From assembly GCF_009727055.1 (NCBI RefSeq), contig NC_052354.1, positions 53,862,960 through 53,926,959 of the forward strand: 64,000 nucleotides of DNA. Direction: 5' to 3'. Shown here piece after piece: positions 24,288-36,278 of this stretch. A model generated the notes under the pieces. The model had not been told where the DNA came from, ran no database searches, and was given only the letters and a program-made list of their open reading frames with translations. The stretch comes from Benincasa hispida. Taxonomy: Eukaryota > Streptophyta > Magnoliopsida > Cucurbitales > Cucurbitaceae. Numbering within the stretch: position 1 is the first letter of the stretch; every line of letters begins with the position of its first letter. The position numbers were made by a program, and so were the translations under genes.

Positions 24288-24472
24288 GGCAATATTTCTT
24301 TCACTCATATACCACAAAAGAGCTAAACGACTTCTTAGATTCACCAATGTGACAATCTCTTCTTCAACCATTTTCCATTGTTTCTCTCTTTTATTTTTTT
24401 AATTTTTGTGTGTTCGATTGATTCTCTGTTTGTTTCCTTTCTCTGGTTGAAACTTATAGATCTTCTTCCACC

Positions 24473-27400
24473 ATGTGGAACACGGCGGAGAATGTGTTTG
24501 TTCGAACGTCGTCGTTTAGGGAAGATGGAGAAGACGAGGAGGCCTTACGCTGGGCGGCGCTCGAGAGGCTACCGACGTATTCGCGTCTTCGTAGAGGCAT
24601 TTTCAGGAATATTGTTGGAGATGCTAAGGAGATTGATGTTAGTGAGCTTGAGGTTCAAGAGCAAAAGCTTCTTATTGACCGATTAGTCAGTTCGGTTGAT
24701 GATGATCCGGAGATGTTCTTTCAACGAGTGCGACGGCGTTTCGATGCGTAATTCTTCTAATTCAGCTTCCTTGCTAATTTCTGATTGTTGATGTGTTGTT
24801 TATTACTGCTCTTTGGAAAAATGAAAGGATAATGGCGAAATTCTTTTTGATTACTCCTCTGTTTTTCTTATTATTAACTAACAAGTGAAATGTGGTGTGA
24901 TTATTGGGTAGAATGTCGTTTTCTTGCTTCATGGAGGCGTTTTTCACTAATTACTACCGTTTTGAAGTTTGTGATCGTGTCAATTTGAGAGCCATCAATC
25001 CTACAGTTACTAATAATGCTTGCTAATTATTTTTCCTGCTGAATTTTGATTTGTAATTGGTTTGCGGCTTTCATGATTAAGGTACTACCGCGACCGTTAA
25101 ATTGATTCACATTCTCTGACTTTTATGGTCGCAGAGTTGATTTAGAGTTCCCAAAGATTGAGGTTAGGTTTCAACAGTTGACTGTAGAATCGTTTGTTCA
25201 CATTGGAACCAGAGCTCTGCCGACTATTCCCAACTTCATGTGCAACATGATGGAGGTAGGGTAGTATTTACTCTGTATCTCTAACATGAGGACGCCATTT
25301 TTTTATAAAAAAAAAATTGTTAATCAACTATTGGAAAAATGCCGCTTCATCTGTTCTTCAGATGGTTACTTGATGTTTGTATGTAAACATTGTGCCAGGC
25401 ACTTCTTAGGAAACTGAAAATATACAGCAGTCAAAGAAGCAAGTTGACAATTTTAGACAATGTCAGTGGAATTATAAGACCTTCCAGGTAAACTTCCTAA
25501 TTCTAACCATATAGAGGCTGAATGTTGGATTATGTTTCTATTTTTAAATGTTATAAGATCATGAGCTTTTTGTAGATTGACTTTGTTATTGGGTCCCCCA
25601 AGCTCTGGAAAGACGACACTTCTTTTAGCCCTTGCTGGTCGCCTTGAAAGTGATTTGCAGGTACTGAATAATGGAAACTTTGCACTTCACTGCAAAAACG
25701 TTGTTGATATTAACAATGGATTCTAACTGGAAAGGAATCATGTTAGACGACTAATTATGTGAGCTTGCATAATTGCCTATCGATGTTTAGCAATGACCCC
25801 CACTAGACTTCTTTCCTGAATTTACTCCTCGAACCTAACAACGAATCAAAAAAAAATCTCTTGCACTGTGTTCTAAAAATCTGCTATCATGTTTGGCTGG
25901 TAATGACATAGAGAGTGTAACTAACATTGCACCATAGACCTCCGATTACAGCTACCTGTAGAGATTGAATGAATCCTCTGTCCTAGCGTATCCTAATGAA
26001 GTAACATCTAAGGCTTACTTCATCATTATTTCTTAAACCATCTGTTCTTATTTCTTTGGTCAGCAATCAGGGAGAATAACATATAATGGGCATGGCTTCA
26101 ATGAGTTTGTTCCACAGAGGACAGCGGCTTACGTTAGTCAACAGGACAAACATATTGCAGAAATAACTGTTAGAGAAACTCTTGATTTTGCAGGCCGCTG
26201 TCAAGGCGTTGGGTTCAAATATGGTAAGCTATGAAAAATCTTGGACTCTGACAGTTAATACTTCTTTTAATACTTATTTCAACTGTGACAGATATGCTCA
26301 TGGAACTAGCAAGAAGGGAAAAGATTGCAGGGATAAAACCTGATGAAGATCTTGATATATTTATGAAGGTATGTGATACTTCATGTATATTTTTTCTTTA
26401 ATCTTCACTTGTTACCATCTGTTTTTTGAATGCCAGAAATATACTAAATGATATGAATTTGACTGGTTGAAAATTACTGCAATTTTCTCTCTAGTCATTG
26501 GCTCTAGGGGGTCAAGAGACAAGCCTTGTGGTGGAGTACATTATGAAGGTACGTTCAAGTTGCTTTCCACACTTTGATATGTACTGAACTGCTGATAGAA
26601 GTTGCAACCTTGGTCCTGTTAGATTTTACCTATATTTATGTATTATTTATCAACATGTAAGATACGATTACTGAACTTCCATTATCCTCAATAAATTGCT
26701 TTACTCTCCATCATCTTGTGCTTGGCTTGGCGTAGAACGATGCAATCAACATTTTGGTCAGTCCAGACTTCTTGGTTATGAAGTTTTATTGGTGACTCTG
26801 TTTAGTGTTTGACAGGAGATTTTCACTAATTAATTATGTCATAAAACCTTATTAATTCAATGTAAAATTTTAGAAAGCCATACAGGTTTTCTAAGAATTA
26901 TACCGTTGTGCGTTCTTTCTGTGCAATATTTTGACGTCATTGCTCCACACCTGAAGTATTGATATCTGCGAAGATTTTAGGGTTGGACGTGTGTGCTGAC
27001 ACATTGGTAGGAGATGAAATGCTCAAAGGGATTTCTGGAGGACAAAAAAAGCGTCTTACGACTGGTTTGTTACCATCCATCTCTTCTACACCGATGATTA
27101 TATTAATGAGTAATGATGATTACAACACATTACTTCAGGCGAATTGCTAATTGGTCCTGCAAGAGTACTATTCATGGATGAGATATCAACGGGGCTTGAT
27201 AGTTCAACTACCTATCAAATTATCAAATATCTTAGGCATTCTACCTGTGCACTTGACTCAACCACTGTAGTTTCTCTGCTGCAGCCTGCTCCTGAGACCT
27301 ATGAGTTGTTTGATGATGTTATACTTCTCTGTGAAGGCCAAATTATATATCAGGGACCGAGAGACTCTGTTCTTAATTTCTTTGCGTCTATGGGATTCAC

Positions 27401-30400
27401 CTGTCCCGAGAGAAAGAATGTTGCAGACTTCTTGCAAGAAGTAAGCAAGCTGTGTAGAGATGAACTGAAAATTCCCACTACTTTTTTGCTAATATGTTTG
27501 CTTACCCAATAATGACTATAGGTTATATCAAAGAAGGATCAGGAGCAGTACTGGTCAGTTCCTGATCGTCCTTACCAATTTATCCCTGCAGCAAAGTTTG
27601 CCAAAGCTTTTCGTTTGTATCACATCGGGAAAAATTTGTCTGAAGAATTGGAAGTTCCTTTTGACAGACGTTATAACCATCCAGCTTCCTTGTCATCTTC
27701 TCAATATGGAGTAAAGAGGCGTGAGCTTCTTAAGACCAGCTTTTCATTGCTAAAGCTGTTGATGAAACGAAACTCATTTATCTACATTTTTAAATTTGTT
27801 CAGGTGGTAAAGCAGTTCTTTATCATTTTTTGTTTTACCTTTATATATTTTACGCCTTATTTAAAGATTGAAATAAATCCACTTGTTAATGCTGTGTCTG
27901 TGATAGAAACAACTTATGCGACCATTATAAACCAACAATTGAAGGATGACATATTTTTCTGTTGTCCTCATCGTTTCTATTATGCAGTTACTACTGGTTG
28001 CGATGATTACAATGAGTGTCTTTTTCCGGACAACAATGAATCATGACACAGTCGATGACGGAGGACTTTATCTTGGGGCACTCTACTTTTCTACCGTTAT
28101 CATCCTTTTTAATGGATTTACAGAGGTGTCAATGCTGGTGGCCAAACTTCCTGTAATTTACAAGCACAGGGATTTGCACTTTTATCCAAGCTGGATTTAT
28201 ACTCTTCCTTCTTGGATCTTAAGTATTCCAATTTCACTCTTGGAATCTGGTATCTGGGTTGTAGTCACGTATTATGTGATTGGATATGATCCTGCTATCA
28301 CTAGGTAAGTGGTAAAAATTGTGTATTCCTTTTGAATTTGGTGAGATAAGAATAACTATGTTGACATGGGTGGATTTGATTGTGGTTTCTTAATATGCAG
28401 ATTCTTGCGGCAACTTTTGTTATTCTTTTCTCTGCATCAAATGTCTATAGCACTCTTTCGCCTCATGGGATCATTGGGACGTAACATGATTGTTGCCAAT
28501 ACCTTTGGATCCTTTACTATGTTGGTTGTTATGGCTCTTGGAGGATATATTATTTCAAGAGGTTGATGTTGCATGTTTTCTATGTCAACGTATTAACCCA
28601 TGAAGTGTGCAAGTCTCACAAATGTTCCTTCATTGTAACAGATCGTATACCAAAATGGTGGATATGGGGTTTCTGGTGGTCTCCTTTGATGTACGCCCAA
28701 AATGCTGCATCTGTTAATGAGTTTCTTGGGCATTCTTGGGACAAGGTAATATTCTCATTTCTACAACTATTAAATATTCTAGATGCATCTGCTTTTAATG
28801 ACATTGTGAACTGCTTTCTTTCTCTATTCACAATATAGAGCGTTGGGAAGAATACAAGCATGTCACTAGGAGAATCTTTACTGAAAGCACGCAGCCTTTT
28901 TACAGAGAGCTATTGGTATTGGATTGGCGTTGGTGCTTTGCTTGGATATACAGTGATTTTCAATACGCTTTTTACATTCTTCCTGGCATACCTTAAACGT
29001 AAGCAATCAGTTATAAATTGATTATATTATTTTACTTCTGCTACTATGTTAGCACCAATAGACTCTGCAGGATGATTATTGAAAAATGTAAATTTTTTTA
29101 AAATTATTTTTTCACTGATTTGTTGCTTCACCCTTTTTCTTCACAGCTTTGGGCAAAAGCCAAGCTGTAGTCTCCACGGAAGAACTGCAAGAGAGAGAGA
29201 AAAGAAGGAAAGGAGAAACCACTGTTATTGAGTTGAGACATTATTTGCAGTATTCGGGGTCATTGAATGGTCTGAATCTGATTAAGCTGTTTAAAAAACT
29301 TAGTATATAGATTTCCTCGGCCATTCGTCAAGTGCTGCCCATGCCAAACTAATTCCATAATTTCACCATCTCAATTATTTGGCAGGAAAGTACTTTAAAC
29401 AGAGAGGGATGGTACTTCCCTTCCAACAACTTTCAATGTCTTTCAGCAATATTAATTACTATGTTGACGTTCCCATGGTGAGATTTGAATCCAGTTCTCT
29501 ATTCATTATTTTGGGAACTTGGTTGTTTATTATCTGATTTAATTTATTACTTCAGGAGCTGAAGCAACAAGGGGTAACAGAAGACAGATTACAATTGTTG
29601 GTTAATGTTAGTGGATCTTTCAGACCAGGTGTGCTTACAGCGCTACTAGGAGTCAGTGGAGCTGGGAAAACCACACTCATGGATGTATTGGCTGGTAGGA
29701 AAACTGGTGGGGTCATTGAAGGAAGCATACATATATCCGGTTATCCCAAAAGGCAGGATACATTTGCTAGAGTTTCTGGTTACTGTGAACAAACGGATAT
29801 TCACTCCCCATGTTTGACTATTATGGAATCACTTCTCTTCTCCGCTTGGCTGCGATTACCTTCAGATGTTGACTTGGAGACACAAAAGGTAAAACTCGAT
29901 TGATGATTTCTTTTAAAATTATTATGGTGTGTAATTGACATATATTGATACTTGATAGTTTGTATTTATGCAGGCTTTTGTTGATGAGGTGATGGAACTT
30001 GTTGAGCTTACTCCACTCAGTGGAGCTTTAGTTGGTCTACCGGGTGTCGATGGTTTATCAACAGAACAAAGGAAAAGATTGACAATTGCTGTTGAACTTG
30101 TAGCGAACCCATCCATAGTGTTCATGGATGAACCTACGTCAGGGCTGGATGCGAGGTCTGCTGCCATTGTCATGCGGACAGTGAGGAATATTGTCAATAC
30201 AGGGCGTACAATAGTCTGCACAATCCATCAGCCCAGCATAGATATTTTTGAATCTTTTGACGAGGTAATTTCCATTTTTCTCCAGAACTTGCTTGACTTT
30301 TGAGTTACCAAGTGCCAGCAATTGTGTTCTCTTTATCACTTAGATCAATTTTAATTGCATAAGCATCTTCCGTCTTCTTCTCCGCTATTATCATATCTTA

Positions 30401-32724
30401 TGTACTTTACAATACCTACAACACTAGAGTCCACAATATGCACAATTACTTCCATTCACGTATTTTCTATTTTTTGCAACTTGAAGAGAACGGCTTTCTT
30501 TCTTCGTCCCACTTATTTTTGTACTACTTAAATATATGTAGAAGAGTAAGGGTAACTAAGCCATCATGGTATTGGAATTTCTTATGTTTCTTTCGTCTCA
30601 ACACTTAGAAAGTCAATCTGAACATGTCCGAAAACTTCTTTTTCATCTGATTATTTGTAATGAAGTTCCTTCTAATGATGGCATTCTATGCTGCAGCTTT
30701 TATTAATGAAGCGTGGAGGAGAACTCATCTATGCTGGTCCATTAGGACCCAAGTCCCGTGAACTTATCAAGTATTTTGAGGTAAAATTATTTATAGACGC
30801 GTCATTTTAGTAACAACCAATTGCTTAATATTTGTAGATACACAAATCCTCAGACGTCCTAGTATTATGTTATGTAGGCAGTTGAAGGAGTGCCAAAAAT
30901 CAAATCAGGCTATAATCCTGCCGCATGGATGCTTGAGGTTACTTCTGCAGTTGAAGAAAGTCGTCTCGGAGTGGATTTTGCTGAAGTTTACAGGAGATCA
31001 ACTCTATTCCAGTATGGATATGTTCATTCCTTCATTTTCATGCAGATACCTTCTGTTTATCTAACTAGGTTCACTTCTTTTTGTTTCAGACGCAATCTAG
31101 ACTTGGTTGAAACCTTGAGCAGGCCAATTAGTAATTCAAAAGAACTGAGCTTCCCAACAAAGTATTCTCAGTCATCTTTCAATCAGTTTTTAGCTTGCCT
31201 GTGGAAACAAAATTTGTCTTACTGGCGGAACCCACAGTACACTGCAGTGAAATTCTTTTACACTGTTATTATCTCATTGATGCTTGGAACAATATGTTGG
31301 AAATTTGGTGCCAAAAGGTTTCTACTATAACTTTTTATCTGTTTATTATTTGTATGCCTTCTACAGACCACCGGTTTCTCGCTTTTATTTCCCCATCTCA
31401 ACAAAATTTAGTCATTATGATTTGATTATTTTTACACTCTACATGGTTATCATCATTATTGTTTTCTCCCTTCACAGAGAAACCCAACAAGACTTATTTA
31501 ATGCTATGGGATCCCTTTATGCTGCTGTTCTTTTCATTGGAATCACGAATGCCACTGCCGTTCAACCAGTTGTTTCAATCGAGCGATTTGTCTCATATCG
31601 AGAAAGAGCTGCTGGATTGTATTCTGCTTTACCATTTGCATTTGCTCAGGTACTCCTCTTGATGTTTTATGTGTACCTATATTGTAATTGACTTCCTGAA
31701 AGTTGCCTAATGCATTTTTTATATGCATAGGTTGCAATCGAGTTCCCTTATGTGTTCGCACAGACAGTTATTTACTGCTCCATTTTCTACTCCATGGCTG
31801 CATTTGACTGGACGGCTTTGAAGTTTATTTGGTATATTTTCTTTATGTACTTTACCTTGCTATACTTCACATTCTACGGAATGATGACAACAGCTATCAC
31901 ACCAAATCATAATGTGGGTGCCATTATTGCGGCTCCCTTCTACATGCTCTGGAACCTCTTCAGTGGCTTCATGATTCCTCACAAGGTAAACTCTTCCATA
32001 TGTAACATATTTTTAGTTGTTTATCATCAAAATTTTGCTTGATAATTATATCTTTTATAAATAAGCTAGCCAGATCATTCTAGAGAGTCAGTACTCTACT
32101 ATTGGAACTTTTCTAATCTGTTCTCGTGTCTTACTTCCCCCTCGTTCTCCCCTTGAAAAAAAAAAGAGAAAAAGAATAGAAAAAATACAGCATTTACTCG
32201 TTTCTAACTTTTCTTGTTGAAATATAGAGATAATTAAATCTACTCAAACTCATCGGTTTAAGCTTTTGGGTTGATGGTTGATTTAAAATTCTCTTTGCCT
32301 CTCTTCACATACGTATGAACTAGTGGAGTCCCCTAACGTAACGGGCATAACTTATCTGACTGCCATCAAATGATATAATAGAAGCATGTTCTTGCTTCTG
32401 CTTATATTCATTTTGAGTGACCTGAAGTTGTTTCTTTACTACTTATTTCAGAGAATCCCAATATGGTGGAGATGGTATTACTGGGCTAATCCTGTGGCTT
32501 GGAGTTTATATGGACTCCAAGTATCACAATATGGCGATGACAATAAGCTGGTAAAGCTATCGGATGGAATTAATTCGGTAGCGATACACGATGTTCTCAA
32601 GCACGTTTTCGGCTTTAGACATGATTTTCTAGGTGTAGCTGCCATCATGGTATTTGGTTTCTGCTTGTTTTTTGCCACGATCTTTGCTTTCGCAATAAAA
32701 TCCTTCAACTTCCAAAGGAGATGA
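24473..32724 (+). CDS. ABCG32: Full-size ABCG (PDR) transporter, ABCG32/PEC1-like cuticle precursor exporter
   Basis: Twenty-four coding exons join in one frame to 1,420 residues: 24473-24747, 25135-25255, 25399-25487, 25576-25660, 26064-26223, 26292-26368, 26495-26548, 26974-27064, 27139-27440, 27522-27803, 27988-28304, 28401-28561, 28642-28745, 28839-28998, 29147-29269, 29386-29477, 29556-29888, 29974-30264, 30697-30780, 30878-31011, 31090-31317, 31478-31649, 31731-31985, 32452-32724. All introns are GT-AG. Order is NBD1-TMD1-NBD2-TMD2. NBD1 has Walker A GPPSSGKT (168-175), signature ISGGQ (307-311) and Walker B LFMDE (328-332). NBD2 has GVSGAGKTT (863-871), the degenerate signature LSTEQ (970-974) usual for this family, and VFMDE (991-995). 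TMD1 begins near residue 505; TMD2 spans about 1140-1415 and holds the PDR phrase [13 protein letters not shown]. The N-terminus MWNTAENVF and the total length fit Arabidopsis ABCG32, a plasma-membrane ATP-driven exporter in epidermal cells needed for cutin. The start is chosen because MWN is the conserved family start. I see no premature stop or frameshift. Orthology is from recalled similarity; a close ABCG paralogue is possible. Confidence 0.93.
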
Positions 32725-32900
32725 GAGGTTTGATTTTACTTAAACAAATTCATAAAAAGTTATAAACAATGTCAGAGGTTATAGATTCTGTATAGTAGTA
32801 GTATGTATCTTTCAGATCACTCATTGTATACTTCTAGCTGGAATTTGTCTATATAGAAAGTAATAATAGAATTCTATTTCCATAAAAACAAATTTATTGA
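32725..32900 (+). other. Probable 3' untranslated region of the ABCG gene
   Basis: The sequence after the TGA stop at 32722-32724 is U-rich, with TTGTATACTTCTAGCTGG and near-canonical poly(A) context GTAATAATAG at about 32860-32870. The end is an estimate. Confidence 0.4.
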
Positions 32901-33364
32901 TGAGTATTGAAATGAAGGTAATGAATTCTGCTTGAATGATTTAATCAGTGCCTTTCTTTTTTTATCTTGTGAACAACTTTCTCTCCTTCCATCTACTTTA
33001 ATGACACCAATCATTAGTTCTTCTTTCTTCCCTTTTGTTGTCCTCATTTTTTGCAGCCTACACAAAACCAATCAGAAAAATGGAAAACCATTAAAAGATC
33101 ACCATTTTCAAGCAGCTCAGAAGAGAGAAATGGAGAAAGATTGTACCATTTTAATGGGGCTCTTCCTTCTTCCTCCCTCTTCATCAGTGGCTGACAATAG
33201 GTTCTTCCCTTCGTTCTGAATTATATAGTTTAATCGCTTCTTTATATTGTTCGTCGTCAAGTACTTTCTGTTTCAGAGCAATTAATCATTTCATAAAGAA
33301 GCTACAAAAAGAACCAGAAAAAAAAATGAAAAAAAGAAAAAAACAACTATTGAAAACAAGTGGG

Positions 33365-33600
33365 TTATTTTTTACGTACTGGTAGTTCTTCTGGGTTGAA
33401 ATAAAGGGAGTCTTGGTCTTCTTCATCATCAACGACTATGGGTGGGCTTCTCCTTTCTTCTTCCTCTTCGTTGTCATCAATGATTAGGAGTGGTACTTTC
33501 GAGCTCTGAAATTCTTTTAATTTTGGAGTTGAGTGCTTTAATGGCATCTAGATTCTGTTCCAGATGAGCGATTGAGCTCTTTGGATCAAAAGTATTACGA
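33365..33600 (-). pseudogene. Unrecognised acidic gene fragment
   Basis: On the minus strand an ATG frame from 33547 to 33365 encodes 60 residues with an acidic tail (IIDDNEEEEERR, VVDDEEDQDSLYF) ending LPVRKK and a stop. Overlapping it in another frame, and beginning upstream at about 33600, is a helical phrase HLEQNLDAIKALNSKIK. Together they resemble the last exon of a coiled-coil protein with an acidic C-terminus and a frame change between the parts, or an exon copy. I do not recognise the protein. No neighbouring exons are apparent to the right. Confidence 0.25.
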
Positions 33601-34199
33601 AATGGATAAGTAAAAAATAGAGAAAATATAAAAAACAATACAGATTTATGTGATTCACTAGCAACGTCTATGAGATAGGAGAAAACATTTTTATTAGGGA
33701 GAATATTATATAATAATAATAATAATAACAGCTTTAGGTTAGAGAATTTTTATAGTGCTCTCTTCTAAATCCCATACTTGGTCATTCAAAGTATCACAAG
33801 ATAGATTCAAGCCATTTTAACAAGAAGCTACGAGAAAATTTGCCTCAAACTTTGAAGTTTTCATTTAAAACTGCTTTGATTTAAAAAAAACTAATAATAA
33901 TAATTCCCGGAGAGTTTTTACTTGCTAAAATGATGTGGGGGTTGATTTGTTTGTGAATTTTGGAAGACTATCAAATATATGAAAAATTATAATTGTTATT
34001 ATATTTATTTAAATTCAAAGTTATGATTGACATCATTTTCGAAATACAAATTTACATATCAATTGTCATATTGTTATTATACAATTAGTAATGCTATAAA
34101 TGACATCATGTATGTTTACAACTCTAAGACTTCTATTGTCTTATCAAGTTATATTTTATTTCAGCAGTGGTGTACATAGTCCGAATTGAAAGAATTGTG
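33601..34199. other. AT-rich spacer with (AAT)n run
   Basis: No gene is seen. A short trinucleotide run (AATAATAATAATAATAA) lies at about 33711-33729. Confidence 0.4.
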
Positions 34200-34795
34200 T
34201 AGAAGAAAATTCGGGTTGACTAATAATGAACCCTATTAGTTCATTTTTGGAGGGTCAACCCAACCTAACCCAAAATTTCTGGATTGGGCCGGGTTGGGTC
34301 ACCGGTTCTGTTACACGATCACGATCGCCTACCAATGCTATACGATCGCCTACCAAATGTTATATGATCGCTTACCAAATGCTACACGATCGCTGAGCTC
34401 GGCTACCCGATCACTTAGCTCTGCTACACGATCGTTGAGTAACAAAATGTTATACGATCGCCTACCCAATGCTATACGATCACTTACCAAATGCTACACG
34501 ATCGTTGAGCTCTGCTACACGATTGCTTACCAAAGATCACTTACCAAATGCTACACGATTGCTTACCAAAGGCGGTCTATCGGTCTCGCGTCTCGATCTG
34601 TCGGTTTTATGTTTTATTTCATTATATATATATATATATATTCGGGTCGGGTCGATTCGATCCGACCCTGAAATGGGTAATCCGAGACCCAACCCGAATT
34701 TAATATTTTAAAAAAATTTTAACCCAACCCAAAATAAAATCTAACCCGGTTGGGTAGTCCGGGTTGGTGGGGTTACCGGGTTTTTTAACACCCCT
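34200..34795. mobile_element. Decayed hAT-like MITE with GGGTTGGGTT arms
   Basis: The right part (AACCCAACCCAAAATAAAAT, GGGTTGGTGGGGTTACCGGG) and the right end TTAACACCCCTA match the arms and the CACCCCTA end of the hAT MITE at 5443-6053. On the left, GGTCAACCCAACCTAACCCA and CGGGTTGGGTCACCGG supply the opposing arm, but I see no clear left terminal repeat or target duplication, so the left limit is a guess. The middle is filled by the ACGATCG minisatellite at 34308-34575. Confidence 0.5.
34308..34575. repeat. Minisatellite of about 20-bp units containing ACGATCG
   Basis: Units read approximately ATGCTACACGATCGCTTACC, with variants ATGCTATACGATCGCCTACC and GCTCTGCTACACGATCGTTG. About a dozen imperfect copies are visible. 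Each carries the palindrome CGATCG or a decayed form of it. The open frames through this array are products of the repeat. Confidence 0.8.
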
Positions 34796-35045
34796 ATATT
34801 TTATAGTAAATTTTCAAAAGGGATCTTTTGAAACAATTTTAAAGTTCAATGGACTAAAATAAAAACTTTCAAATGCCTAACACGAGAGTAATTGAAACTT
34901 GAACTCTTTAATCCAAAATAAGAATAAATTTTATAGAATGTAACAAAAGAAAAAAAACAAAGAAAGAAAGAAGAGAAGAGAAGAGAAGAGAAGAAAAGAA
35001 AGTGTAAGAAACACAAGTGGGTTATTTTACGGAAAATTTATACGG

Positions 35046-35719
35046 ATGAGTCAAATTTCGAGGCCCACTCGAAATTTGGCCCAACTTTCAAAAACACTCG
35101 AATTTTGGCCTTTTGATGATGTCAACCACATGTGAAATGTCCGCTTCGTTCCCAAAACTCTCGATGTCACACATGCATCGCATATTCTCGCTCATTCATC
35201 TCGTTTTATACTTATTTCTCTCGTGTCTTCCTCTCGTTCTTCATTAGACAGATTGAACATTTTAAATTTTAAATTTCAGTCCACCTTCTTCCTCTTTGTC
35301 TTCTTTTTCCTCTTTTTTTTGCCTTTCTTTTTCTTTTTCTTTCTTCTTCTAGCTTTCTTTTCTTCTTCTTTCTGAATTCAAATGAAGGAAAAAACTACAA
35401 AATTGATGAGAAAAAGCTAGAGGAAGAAACAAGAGGAAGAAGTGAGAGGAAGAAGCGAGAAGAAGAACCAAGAGGAAGAATTCAAAAGAAGGAAAAAATG
35501 ATGGAGAACAACGTGAATTGGGGAGCAAGAGGAAGGAGCGAGAGGAATAAGATGAAGAAACGAGAGGAAAGAACAAGAAATCTGTATTACATCTAGTCTC
35601 GCACACGTTTTGGGGTTAAAACGATACTTTCGCGCGCAACTAACATCATCAGGAGACCAATTTTCAAGCGTTTTTTAAAGGTTGGTCAAATTTCGAGCGG
35701 GCCTCAAAATTTGACCCAT
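35046..35719. mobile_element. MULE-like MITE with terminal inverted repeats of about 85 bp
   Basis: The left arm starts ATGAGTCAAATTTCGAGGCC and continues CACTCGAAATTTGGCCCAAC. The right arm ends GGTTGGTCAAATTTCGAGCG then GGCCTCAAAATTTGACCCAT, the reverse complement with scattered changes. The inverted repeat extends about 85 bases on each side, to the shared TGATGATGT phrase, a length typical of Mutator-like elements. The middle is low-complexity (pyrimidine-rich, then GAAGAAG-rich), giving a spurious minus-strand frame. The target duplication is unclear. Confidence 0.7.
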
Positions 35720-35812
35720 TATTATTGTTTTATGTATTTAAATTAATAATTAAAAAAGATTTTATATTTTTTATTGTAAATTTAATATAAAGTTAAAATT
35801 AATTATATTATA

Positions 35813-35950
35813 NCCAGGTCGGGGACGGGGATAGGGCGGGATACCCTCTCTGTCCCTGACTGGGGACCAGTTTTGTATCCCTGATTTGACCCCATCCCCG
35901 GTCAAACCAGGGACTCCCTGTCCTGGACCTGACCCATTTTTGCCACCCCA
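35813..35950. repeat. Truncated GGGGACGGGG-type MITE fragment beside an ambiguous base
   Basis: The segment contains GGTCGGGGACGGGGATAGGG and CCCCATCCCCGG, the GC-rich wording of the hAT MITE at 13782-14390, but without its ends. The base at 35813 is N, directly at the left edge. The fragment may be a real truncation or an unresolved assembly point. Confidence 0.5.
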
Positions 35951-36036
35951 AACTACAATGTTAGATTTATAATGTGCTAACAACCAAGTGGTCAATGGTT
36001 TGAATATCTCTACATTTTTTGCAATAAAAATTTTGA

Positions 36037-36278
36037 GGCAAATTGCAAAAACCAGCCATGATATGGTAGTAATTGTACTTATATCTTCAAATTTTCAATT
36101 GTAAAAATTGGACTCTCAAACTTCTATAAGTGTTATACATGGTTGTAGAAATTGAACCCCCAATTGATAAAAATTGAACCATCAAATTTATACATGGTTA
36201 CAATTTATATAATTATGTATGTTTGAGGGTCCAATTGTAACTACCGCCATACTTTAAGTGTGGATTTTGTAATTTGCC
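36037..36278. mobile_element. Small MITE of the GGCAAATTGC family, copy 3
   Basis: It begins GGCAAATTGCAAAAACCAGC and ends TGGATTTTGTAATTTGCC. Inside are ATATGGTAGTAATTGTACTT and the reversed CCAATTGTAACTACCGCCAT. It is somewhat shorter than the copies at 21533-21836 and 22368-22678. Confidence 0.72.

Noticed and set aside
24378..24686. Open frame overlapping exon 1 of the transporter
   Set aside because: It has no ATG at its start and runs in a different frame from the MWN start at 24473, which matches the family; it is a shadow frame.
28616..28861. Minus-strand frames inside the transporter gene (also 29922-30221, 30139-30339, 31543-31761, 32478-32708)
   Set aside because: They are antisense to conserved exons of the transporter and have no resemblance of their own.
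34294..34711. Open frames with repeated TRSLSSATRSL or similar
   Set aside because: They are the direct translation of the 20-bp minisatellite and have no independent support.
35349..35606. Small serine/leucine-rich protein on the minus strand
   Set aside because: It is the translation of the GAAGAAG-rich core of an inverted-repeat element.
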